A stretch of DNA of 64,000 bases from Hyphomonadaceae bacterium (GTDB lineage: Bacteria > Pseudomonadota > Alphaproteobacteria > Caulobacterales > Aquidulcibacteraceae). Both the position numbers and the translations under genes were made by a program. Where the stretch lies: positions 62,001 through 126,000 of the forward strand of contig JAEUMT010000021.1 in the NCBI GenBank assembly GCA_016791365.1, in the 5' to 3' direction. Positions 57,717 to 64,000 of the stretch are shown piece after piece. Below the pieces are notes generated by a model. The model saw nothing but the letters and a program-made list of their open reading frames with translations, ran no database searches and was not told the origin of the DNA. The stretch's first letter is position 1; each line of letters begins with the position of its first letter.

Positions 57717-58403
57717 ATGCCCGCAGCGCCATTCGTTGATCTTAAAGTTCACCATGAACCGCACGGGGTTTCTGACCGTTTCGCACTCGGCTTCACAAAG
57801 CTGCTGCGTTTCTGCGCCGATACCTTCTTCGCCAGGAAGTACGGCCATCGCGCCGTGGTGCTGGAGACGGTGGCCGCCGTGCCAGGCATGGTAGGCGCCA
57901 CAATCACGCACCTGAAATGCCTGCGGCGTATGTGCGATGACAACGGTTGGATCCGCACCCTGATGGAGGAAGCCGAGAACGAGCGCATGCACCTGATGAC
58001 CTTCATCGAGGTCGCTAAACCCACCCTGTTTGAGCGCTTCGTCGTGCTGGCGGCGCAATGGGTGTTCTATATTGGCTTCTTCGTCCTATACCTCGTCAGC
58101 TCCAAGACGGCGCACCGCGTGGTCGGATACTTCGAGGAAGAAGCCGTCATCAGCTACACGCAATATCTGGCCGAAATCGACGAAGGGCGCACCGCAAACG
58201 TGCCGGCGCCCGAGATCGCCAAGCGCTATTGGAAACTGCCGCATGATGCGACCTTGCGCGATGTCGTTCTGGTCGTGCGCGCCGATGAAGCCCACCACCG
58301 CGATGTCAATCACGCCTTTGCCAGCGAATTGAACGGCGCGGACGTTACCTCGTCAATTGCGCCTTACCCGGAACACGCCGCGCAAATTCACACTGCGGCG
58401 TGA
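57717..58403 (+). CDS. aox: Alternative oxidase (AOX), di-iron ubiquinol oxidase
   Basis: This 228-residue membrane-associated quinol oxidase reduces oxygen to water without pumping protons. Unlike haem-copper oxidases, enzymes of this class are insensitive to NO and cyanide. All di-iron ligands are present: Glu50 in LET, Glu89 and His92 in NERMH, a Glu in FEEEAV (140-142), and Glu191 and His194 in RADEAHH. The hydrophobic helices around residues 50-65 and 108-128 fit interfacial membrane binding. AAGGA precedes the ATG. The N-terminus is short compared with mitochondrial AOX because no targeting peptide is needed. Its FNR-type promoter links it to norB and feoAB. Confidence 0.93.
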   Translation: MPAAPFVDLKVHHEPHGVSDRFALGFTKLLRFCADTFFARKYGHRAVVLETVAAVPGMVGATITHLKCLRRMCDDNGWIRTLMEEAENERMHLMTFIEVAKPTLFERFVVLAAQWVFYIGFFVLYLVSSKTAHRVVGYFEEEAVISYTQYLAEIDEGRTANVPAPEIAKRYWKLPHDATLRDVVLVVRADEAHHRDVNHAFASELNGADVTSSIAPYPEHAAQIHTAA

Positions 58404-58456
58404 TACGTGGGGGCGCTGGTCATCAGGCCGGCGCCCGTCCGTTGCAAGAGGCGAAA

Positions 58457-58867
58457 ATGGACACCTTCTATCTTGAGATACGTAACGTCCACATCGCGGC
58501 AGTAAGTTTGAGCGGGCTTCTCTTCCTGGTGCGCGCGCTCGCCAGCAACGTATTCAACGCCCGCTGGCCGATGGCCGCTCCGATCCGCTATCTCAGCTAC
58601 ACAATCGACACCATTCTGCTCACCGCGGCGCTCATGCTGATGACGATCGTGAAGCAATTTCCTTTCGTCGACGCCTGGCTCACCGCGAAAGTTCTATTGC
58701 TGGCGGCTTACATCGTGCTTGGAAGTTATGCGTTGAAGCGCGCCAGGACCCGCGCCGCGAAACTCGCTTTCACCAGCGCGGCGATTGTCGTGTTTCTCTT
58801 CATCGTCAGCATCGCGCGCACGCACAACGCGCTTGGGTTCATCTCGCTGCTGCAAGCTGGCGCCTGA
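58457..58867 (+). CDS. SirB2-like membrane protein
   Basis: The ATG at 58457 gives about 136 residues with four hydrophobic helices and the SirB-family pattern: IRNVHIAAVSLSGLLFLVRA at the start and SIARTHNALG near the end. The function of SirB2 is not established. It follows aox by 53 bases on the same strand, so it is probably in the same FNR-controlled transcript. The 254 bases after it (58868-59121) contain a GC-rich hairpin (CACGCCG/CGGCGTG, 58929-58955), an FNR-like box and a Fur-like palindrome, but no gene. Confidence 0.8.
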   Translation: MDTFYLEIRNVHIAAVSLSGLLFLVRALASNVFNARWPMAAPIRYLSYTIDTILLTAALMLMTIVKQFPFVDAWLTAKVLLLAAYIVLGSYALKRARTRAAKLAFTSAAIVVFLFIVSIARTHNALGFISLLQAGA

Positions 58868-58964
58868 ACGAAGCAACATCTCAAATCCCGCGCTCGAGCC
58901 CGCACGCGCGGCGCATACTCCCTCTTTGCACGCCGGACGCCCCGGGTGCGGCGTGTTGGCTCGA

Positions 58965-58978
58965 TTGACCTTGATCAA
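58965..58978. promoter_or_regulatory. FNR-like box upstream of the TonB receptor operon
   Basis: TTGACCTTGATCAA matches TTGAT-N4-ATCAA with one mismatch (C for T at position 5). It lies about 150 bases before the receptor ATG. Confidence 0.55.
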
Positions 58979-59074
58979 GCACAATCGAGCCCGGCTCAGG
59001 TAAGTCCGCCCAAGGTTTGGCAATCGCAGGTGGAGCATTTCGCGGCCACTGACGTTGCCAAAGAGGATACTAAA

Positions 59075-59089
59075 TGCGACTAAGTCGCA
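59075..59089. promoter_or_regulatory. Fur-like palindrome upstream of the TonB receptor
   Basis: TGCGAC-TAA-GTCGCA is a perfect inverted repeat 33 bases before the receptor ATG. Its shape resembles alphaproteobacterial Fur sites of the TGCGAATGATTCGCA kind. Iron repression would suit a siderophore receptor, but the assignment is by resemblance only. Confidence 0.4.
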
Positions 59090-59121
59090 CTAGCGTTCGC
59101 AACAAGGGGAAGGACTGATTT

Positions 59122-61287
59122 ATGCGCCCATCGCTTACGTGGGTCAGCGCCATCGCGCTGACTGCTGGACTTTGCACGCCCGCTTTCGGCCAAGAAGCCA
59201 ATAGTGGCGATGAGGCCGCCGAAGAGATCGTCGTGGTCGGCCATGGTTCGCAGGTTGGATTGACCGACCCCTATGCCGGCGGCCAAGTCGCCCGCGGTGG
59301 CCGCGTCGGTCTGTTCGGCAATCTCGACATGATGGACGCGCCATTCGCCGGCACGGCTTACACCGAAGATCTCATTCACGATCAGCAAGCCCGCAGCGTC
59401 GGCGATATCCTGCAGAACGATCCGGTGGTGCGCGTCGCCAAGGGCTTCGGCAACTTCCAGGAACTCTATGTCATTCGCGGCTTTCCGGTCTTCTCGGACG
59501 ACATGACCTACAACGGCGTCTATGGCATCCTGCCGCGCCAATACGTTGCAGCAGAGTTGCTCGAACGCGTCGAAGTCTTCCGTGGCGCCAACTCGTTCTT
59601 GAACGGCGCCGCGCCCGGCGGGAGCGGCGTGGGCGGCGCCTTCAATTTGGTGCCGAAGCGCGCGCCGGATGATCCGCTCAGCCGCTTGACGCTTGGAATA
59701 GAAAGCGGCGGTCAGCTCTACGGCGCATTAGATATCGGCCGCCGCTTCGCGGACGATGATTTCGGCGTGCGCTTCAATCTTGTGCGCCGGGACGGCGAGA
59801 CTGCCATTGAAGATCAGTCGCGCGAACTCTCCGTGCTTTCGCTGGGCGCTGATTATCGCGGCGATCGGCTTCGCTTCGCGGCTGACGCCGGTTACCAGGA
59901 TCACACCATTGATGCGCCGAGGCCGCAGGTGACGCCGCTGGGCGCCATCCCCGATGCGCCTGAAGCCGATGGCAACTTCGCCCAGCCCTGGACCTTTACC
60001 GACGAGCGCCAATTGTTTGGCGCCGCGCGCGGCGAATGGGACATCAACGACCAACTGACGGCATGGCTGGCCGCCGGCGCGCGTCACGGTGAGGAAGCCA
60101 ACGTGCTCGCCAACCCCAGCGCCGCCGCCAATGGCGTTACGTCGGCATATCGGTTTGACAACACGCGCGAGGACGACGTCGTTTCCGCCGATGCGGGACT
60201 GCGCGCGGAATTCGACACCGGCCCCGTTGGCCATCGCCTCATCCTATCTGGAAGCGCGATCAAGTCGGAATCCCGGAACGCCTACGCGTTCTCGAGCTTC
60301 GCCGGCTTCACGGGCGATCTCTACGACCCGTTCGCCGTCGCGCCACCCGCCGCCAATTTCTTCGTCGGCGGCGATCTTTCCAACCCGTTGAAGACCGAAC
60401 AGGTCGACAATTCCAGTCTCGCTATCGCTGACATGCTGAGCATGTTCAATCACCAGCTCATCGTGACGATCGGCGCGCGTCAACAATGGATCGAAACGCA
60501 GTCTTTCGATTACAATAGCGGCGCTCTCGTCTCCCGCTATGAGGGCGACGCCGTGACGCCGTCCTTCGCGATCGTCTATCAGCCGTCAAATCAACTGTCC
60601 CTCTACGCAAACTATGCGGAGAGCCTGCAGCCTGGCGCCACCGCGCCCGCGACCAGCGGCGGTTCGCCCGTCCTCAACGCGGGTGAAGTACTGGCGCCGT
60701 TCACCGGCGAGCAATACGAAGCCGGGGTGAAGTATGACGCAGGCACATTTGGCGCGACGTTCAGCGCCTTCTCTCTCGCGCGGCCGAACGCGATTGTCGT
60801 CTCGCAAGTATTTCAGGCGTCAGGTGAGCAGCAGGTCGAAGGCCTGGAATTCACCGTATTCGGCGAGCCGCAAGAGGGCGTGCGTTTGCTTGGCGGTCTA
60901 ACCTGGCTCAACGCTGAACTCTCCAGCACCCAGGGCGGCATCAACGAAGGCAATCGCCCGATCGGCATTCCGGAGCTGCAAGCAAACATGAACGTCGAAT
61001 GGGATGTCCCCTTTGCGCCGGGGCTCACATTGGACGCACGCGTGCAATACACCGGCGACCAACAGGTGAACGAGGGCAACACCGTCGAACTCGACGCCTG
61101 GACGAGGTTGGATCTCGGCGCACGCTACACGGTCGATCTTGACGGACGTCCGATAGCGTTGCGCGCCCGCGTGGAGAACGTCACCGATGAGAACTACTGG
61201 GCCTCAACCGGCGGCTATCCTGGCGCGAACTATCTCGTGCTTGGCGCACCGCGCACGATCGTGGTCTCGGCCTCGATAGATTTCTAG
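59122..61287 (+). CDS. TonB-dependent siderophore receptor
   Basis: This 721-residue outer-membrane receptor has a signal peptide (about 1-24), a TonB-box-like EEIVVVG (about 35), a plug domain (about 60-165: DILQNDPVVRVAKGFGNFQELYVIRGF) and a 22-strand barrel. It ends in a typical aromatic residue (SIDF). It most resembles ferric siderophore receptors; the ligand is unknown. GGGGAAGGA lies upstream of the ATG. The PepSY protein and a small membrane protein follow, a common iron-uptake operon. Confidence 0.93.
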   Translation: MRPSLTWVSAIALTAGLCTPAFGQEANSGDEAAEEIVVVGHGSQVGLTDPYAGGQVARGGRVGLFGNLDMMDAPFAGTAYTEDLIHDQQARSVGDILQNDPVVRVAKGFGNFQELYVIRGFPVFSDDMTYNGVYGILPRQYVAAELLERVEVFRGANSFLNGAAPGGSGVGGAFNLVPKRAPDDPLSRLTLGIESGGQLYGALDIGRRFADDDFGVRFNLVRRDGETAIEDQSRELSVLSLGADYRGDRLRFAADAGYQDHTIDAPRPQVTPLGAIPDAPEADGNFAQPWTFTDERQLFGAARGEWDINDQLTAWLAAGARHGEEANVLANPSAAANGVTSAYRFDNTREDDVVSADAGLRAEFDTGPVGHRLILSGSAIKSESRNAYAFSSFAGFTGDLYDPFAVAPPAANFFVGGDLSNPLKTEQVDNSSLAIADMLSMFNHQLIVTIGARQQWIETQSFDYNSGALVSRYEGDAVTPSFAIVYQPSNQLSLYANYAESLQPGATAPATSGGSPVLNAGEVLAPFTGEQYEAGVKYDAGTFGATFSAFSLARPNAIVVSQVFQASGEQQVEGLEFTVFGEPQEGVRLLGGLTWLNAELSSTQGGINEGNRPIGIPELQANMNVEWDVPFAPGLTLDARVQYTGDQQVNEGNTVELDAWTRLDLGARYTVDLDGRPIALRARVENVTDENYWASTGGYPGANYLVLGAPRTIVVSASIDF

Positions 61288-61299
61288 GATCGCGCCACG

Positions 61300-62442
61300 G
61301 TGAGGAGGAGCACGCTCAGCGCTTGGGCCTTCGTCCACAAGTGGACGAGCCTTATCTGCACGCTGTTCCTCCTCATGCTGTGCGTCACGGGCCTGCCCCT
61401 GATTTTTCACGACGAGATCGACGAGGCGCTCAACACACAGACCTGGCGCCCCGCCCATCCCGAGGGGCCGCTGCTCGACTATGACGCGATCCTTGCGCGC
61501 GCGCTCCACAATCGGCCAGGCGAAGTTCCGCTGTTCATGAGCTTCGACATCGATCGTCCGGTCGTGAATGTGACGACCGGCCCACGCCCCGACGCCGCCG
61601 CCGGCGAAATGCATTTCGCTTCATTCGACCACACGAGTGGCGAACTGGTGGCGCCGTCCAACGGCGACGGCGGGTTGATGGACTTTCTGCTGCAGCTTCA
61701 CACCGACATGTTTTTAGGCTTGCCGGGCATGCTGCTGCTCGGCGCAATGGGCGTATTGTTCATCCTTGCCGTCATCTCCGGCATCGTGCTGTACGCGCCG
61801 TTTATGCGAAAACTCGACTTTGGCACGCTGCGCACGACGCGCTCCGCGCGTCTCGCATGGCTCGACCACCATAATCTGCTTGGCGTCGTCACGGTTGCCT
61901 GGGTGCTTGTGGTCGGCTTCACCGGCGTCATCAACACGCTAGCGACCCCAATCCTGGACTACTGGAAAGCGGATCAGCTCGCCGATCTCACCGCTCAGCA
62001 TCAGGGTGGGACAATTGCTCCCGGGCAATTCACTTCCGTGCACGCAGCCATCGCCGCTGCGGAAGCCGCGGCCCCCGGCATGACGCTGCAATTCGTCGCC
62101 TTTCCGGGCGGCGCCTTTTCCACTGACGCGCACATCGCCGTCTTCCTGCACGGCCGCACACCGCTGACGGAGCATTTGATCACGCCAGTGCTCGTTGACG
62201 CACAAAGCGGGCGCGTTGTTGGCCTGCGTGAAATGCCCTGGTACGCAAAGGCGCTGTCGCTGTCTCAGCCGCTTCACTTTGGCGATTATGGCGGCTTACC
62301 GCTCAAAATCCTTTGGACGCTGCTCGATCTGCTGACCATCTTTGTGCTGGTTAGCGGCCTCTACCTCTGGCTGGCGCGATCACGCGGTGACGCAAGATCA
62401 GACGTCCTCGATGCGCTCGCAAACGGCGATGGCGCCAAATGA
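61300..62442 (+). CDS. PepSY-associated membrane protein (probable siderophore/iron reductase)
   Basis: This 380-residue protein has four main helices. It begins with WAFVHKWTSLICTLFLLMLCVTGLPLI, as in PepSY_TM proteins that flank TonB receptors. Conserved histidines occur in FVHKW, LLQLHTDMFLGLPG, LDHHNLLG, and LSQPLHFGDYGG, spaced for haem binding as in inner-membrane siderophore-iron reductases. The start is GTG 12 bases after the receptor stop. The next gene overlaps the stop by four bases. Confidence 0.88.
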   Translation: MRRSTLSAWAFVHKWTSLICTLFLLMLCVTGLPLIFHDEIDEALNTQTWRPAHPEGPLLDYDAILARALHNRPGEVPLFMSFDIDRPVVNVTTGPRPDAAAGEMHFASFDHTSGELVAPSNGDGGLMDFLLQLHTDMFLGLPGMLLLGAMGVLFILAVISGIVLYAPFMRKLDFGTLRTTRSARLAWLDHHNLLGVVTVAWVLVVGFTGVINTLATPILDYWKADQLADLTAQHQGGTIAPGQFTSVHAAIAAAEAAAPGMTLQFVAFPGGAFSTDAHIAVFLHGRTPLTEHLITPVLVDAQSGRVVGLREMPWYAKALSLSQPLHFGDYGGLPLKILWTLLDLLTIFVLVSGLYLWLARSRGDARSDVLDALANGDGAK

Positions 62443-62630
62443 AACCAAAACCCGGATCCGGCCGATCGATAGCGGCGATCTTCGCGATGCCGACCCTCTT
62501 GGCGTGCCTTAGCCTCGCTGGCCTGATCGCCGCCCTTGTCGGAAATGACATATGGGACGTGCTGTCATGGTTCGCGCTAGCTGGGCCGGTCGCTATCGTG
62601 ATCTGGGCGATACTGGCGCGGCGGCGTTAG
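62439..62630 (+). CDS. Small two-helix membrane protein of the iron-uptake operon
   Basis: This 63-residue protein has two hydrophobic helices (about residues 13-33 and 41-59) and a basic end (LARRR). Small proteins of this type commonly close TonB receptor-PepSY operons, and their role is unknown. It overlaps the PepSY stop (ATGA). Its own stop overlaps the stop of the convergent gene by four bases (TTAG). Confidence 0.7.
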   Translation: MKPKPGSGRSIAAIFAMPTLLACLSLAGLIAALVGNDIWDVLSWFALAGPVAIVIWAILARRR

Positions 62631-63064
62631 CGATCAAGCGCCAACGCAAACTTGAGATGCTCGCGCACCCAGCCAACGAAACTCAGCCAAAGCCCCAGAA
62701 GCAATTGCAGGCAAACAATGATCTGCAGCGCGATTGGCGCCGCGACCACAGCATCCGTCATCTCCGAGCCCAGGCCTGGAGCGATCATCAACGCGGCCCC
62801 TTTGAACGAGCCGCCGATCCCGATGAGTGAAATCGACGCCGCGCTGAATCCCGACCAATGATGATGCGCGGCAACGATGCCTAGCCCGACGATTAACGTG
62901 AAGGCGCCGGCGACGAAGGTAAGCGCGTCATCTTGCATGAAGCTTGCAAAGAATTCTGGGATGGTGTCGCGGCGGACGCATAAGGCGACCGCCATGGCGA
63001 TGAGATAAGGGCCGACGATACGGGCCAACGTGCGGGTTCTGAGCGCGGGGTCATAGTCATGCAT
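62627..63064 (-). CDS. Four-helix membrane protein with His cluster, downstream of hemerythrin
   Basis: This 145-residue protein has four predicted helices (about 15-32, 45-68, 75-95 and 105-130). A striking AAHHHWSG sits between the second and third helices. Similar proteins occur in other alphaproteobacteria, but I know no function. It follows the hemerythrin gene by 81 bases on the same strand and probably shares its transcript. The histidines could bind metal or haem, which is inference only. Confidence 0.75.
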   Translation of the reverse strand: MHDYDPALRTRTLARIVGPYLIAMAVALCVRRDTIPEFFASFMQDDALTFVAGAFTLIVGLGIVAAHHHWSGFSAASISLIGIGGSFKGAALMIAPGLGSEMTDAVVAAPIALQIIVCLQLLLGLWLSFVGWVREHLKFALALDR

Positions 63065-63145
63065 CTTCGATCCTTCGCCAACCAGACTGCGCCACTGGCC
63101 AAACCTGCGCGTTGAGCGCGCGCAATTTCTGGCTGTTTCCGCGCC

Positions 63146-63691
63146 CTACTCGAACATGGGAAACAGCACATTGTTCTCGGTATCTATGTGCGCCCGCAGA
63201 TCATCGTGGAGCTTGCGACAACCGGCATAAAGGTCGCGCCAGCTCTTGCATGCATCCTCGGGCGGCTTGAAGGCGCGTGCGCCCGCCTGAAGCTCCACAA
63301 GACGAGCGTCATGCTCGGCATGCTCAAAGCGCATTCGCCGTATCGCAAACGGCGCACACCCCGCACCACCCGCGAGCAGCGCGGGAAAGAGCATCTGCTC
63401 TTCCTTCATCATATGCGCTTCCAGTTCCGCGAACGTGACTTTCAAAAACCCCGCGAGACCCGTCGGACACTCGGGATGTGCGGCGTGAACCGTCTCCACG
63501 CGTTCCGCCAATCGAATGAGCTCCGGAAGTTCGCGCCGGTGGGTCTCGTGAAACCGATCAAGAATGAAGGCGATCAACGCGTCCGGCGGATCGGAGCCCT
63601 TGTCGCGTCGCTCCAACGAGATATCCAATCCGGGCTCGGAAACGAACGACCCTTCCATCGCGGTATCGGCTTCGGTCATCATCATCATCAT
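63146..63691 (-). CDS. Hemerythrin-domain protein, RIC/YtfE-like but without the ScdA N-terminal domain
   Basis: This protein of about 181 residues has a four-helix hemerythrin fold. The pattern ILDRFHETHRRELPELIRL, HMMKEEQMLFP, RFEHAEHDARL, and DLRAHIDTENNVLFPMF matches the di-iron domain of RIC/YtfE proteins, which repair Fe-S clusters damaged by NO. The cysteine-containing ScdA_N/DUF542 domain of full-length RIC proteins is missing. The start is ambiguous because five ATG codons stand in tandem (63691-63677). A GGAG lies about eight bases before the first. A one-mismatch FNR box is 48 bases upstream. Confidence 0.87.
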   Translation of the reverse strand: MMMMMTEADTAMEGSFVSEPGLDISLERRDKGSDPPDALIAFILDRFHETHRRELPELIRLAERVETVHAAHPECPTGLAGFLKVTFAELEAHMMKEEQMLFPALLAGGAGCAPFAIRRMRFEHAEHDARLVELQAGARAFKPPEDACKSWRDLYAGCRKLHDDLRAHIDTENNVLFPMFE

Positions 63692-63738
63692 GGATTGCGC
63701 TCCGGGAGCGAAGGTGCCGCATCCCACGCGGCGGCGGT

Positions 63739-63752
63739 TTGACGCCCATCAA
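63739..63752. promoter_or_regulatory. FNR-like box upstream of the hemerythrin gene
   Basis: On the plus strand the site reads TTGACGCCCATCAA, one mismatch from TTGAT-N4-ATCAA. It lies 48-61 bases before the first ATG of the hemerythrin gene on the minus strand, a normal activator distance. Confidence 0.5.
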
Positions 63753-63842
63753 GTCGCGCAAATTTGCCACGGTCGCCGCGAACGAAGCCGCATCACGCTT
63801 GGGCCTATGCGTCATTGGCGAAAGCGGCTAAACGCAAGCGGC

Positions 63843-63916
63843 GCGGGCGTGATGTAGTGGTAGCCTGGAAGCTTCCCAAGCTTCTCGTGCGGGTTCGATT
63901 CCCGCCGCCCGCTCCA
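63843..63916 (+). tRNA. tRNA-Gly(CCC)
   Basis: The acceptor stem pairs GCGGGCG with CGCCCGC, followed by T and an encoded CCA (63914-63916). The anticodon arm GAAGC-TTCCCAA-GCTTC gives anticodon CCC, reading GGG. The T-arm is GCGGG-TTCGATT-CCCGC. The D-stem is slightly weak (GAT against GCC). A GCTAAAC about ten bases upstream (63827-63833) resembles a Caulobacter-type housekeeping -10 element. Confidence 0.95.
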
Positions 63917-63925
63917 GGTTTCAGG

Positions 63926-64000
63926 TCACGAGGACGGCCCGAGCATGGCGCGAACCGTGGTCGCCAACGCATCGCCGATAAGTGGTTTTTCAACGATGCC
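63926..64000 (-). CDS. C-terminal end of a probable response-regulator receiver domain (partial)
   Basis: From the right edge, the minus strand encodes 24 residues and then TGA at 63928-63926. The peptide includes VEKPLIGDALATTVRAMLG, which has the K-P pair and following helix that close receiver domains. It is therefore the tail of a response regulator or hybrid kinase whose body lies beyond the window. The fragment is short, so confidence is moderate. Confidence 0.55.
   Translation of the reverse strand, partial: GIVEKPLIGDALATTVRAMLGPSS

Noticed and set aside
63065-63145. Possible FNR box (TTGAGCGCGCGCAA) before the four-helix protein gene
   Set aside because: The right half-site does not match ATCAA, so it is a chance similarity in GC-rich sequence.
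50473-63691. A complete denitrification cluster
   Set aside because: Only NO reductase and accessory genes are present; there is no nar/nap, nir or nos gene in the window.
63805-63993. Short minus-strand frame across the tRNA gene
   Set aside because: Its text (GNRTRTRSLGSF) is the familiar false translation of the antisense strand of a tRNA gene.

Overview
This 64 kb window is high-GC, gene-dense alphaproteobacterial chromosome. The closest fit is Caulobacterales, perhaps a Hyphomonadaceae-like lineage. The inference rests on the class I lysyl-tRNA synthetase, an ECF sigma/ChrR pair, a DUF2125 protein, a DUF4908-like protein, the metX-metW pair, a split metH and a chromosomal HTH/S24 repressor. 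I see no phage, integron, insertion sequence, CRISPR array or replication origin. No stretch longer than about 300 bases lacks a gene. Genes are tightly packed: same-strand neighbours often share ATGA or TGATG, and seven convergent pairs overlap by exactly four bases at their stop codons.

Layout. 0-3.3 kb: a NarL-type two-component pair and a small membrane protein. 3.3-8.7 kb: hpt and a zinc-ribbon DUF3426 gene (minus) diverge from ftsE-ftsX-DUF218-plsC-DUF2125 (plus). 8.7-12.4 kb: prephenate dehydrogenase and chorismate mutase (minus) diverge from metX-metW. The MetX has glycine where the catalytic serine should be. 12.4-17.9 kb: a DUF2235 hydrolase, an N-terminally truncated DUF1624 gene, then an ECF sigma/ChrR operon facing a flavin oxidoreductase-DUF1365 operon. 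17.9-26.7 kb: a DUF885 protein, a P-II protein, a methyltransferase, glyoxalase II, two exported hypotheticals, an M16 protease and a lipoprotein. 26.7-33 kb: a five-gene methionine operon on the minus strand (ArsR-methyltransferase regulator, metF, metH part 1, an unknown membrane ORF, metH part 2), every junction a 4-base overlap. A SahR-like palindrome covers its first start codon, and a GC-rich double-hairpin repeat sits in frame inside metH part 2. 33-50 kb: mlaA-mlaC, pyrD, an S24 repressor with an inverted-repeat operator, sixA, lysK, a PLP decarboxylase, a cation antiporter, a GT2 glycosyltransferase, threonine aldolase, a hybrid histidine kinase and an M20 peptidase.

50.4-63.8 kb is the most coherent system. 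Four perfect FNR/Dnr-type boxes (TTGAT-N4-ATCAA) precede hemN-nnrS, a quinol-dependent NO reductase, feoA-feoB, and an alternative oxidase followed by a SirB2-like membrane protein. Two one-mismatch boxes precede a TonB siderophore receptor-PepSY operon and a hemerythrin (RIC/YtfE-like) plus four-helix membrane protein operon. No nitrate or nitrite reductase is present. I read this as a low-oxygen/nitric-oxide defence and iron-acquisition regulon in which AOX would act as an NO-tolerant terminal oxidase. A tRNA-Gly(CCC) gene and the tail of a probable response regulator close the window.
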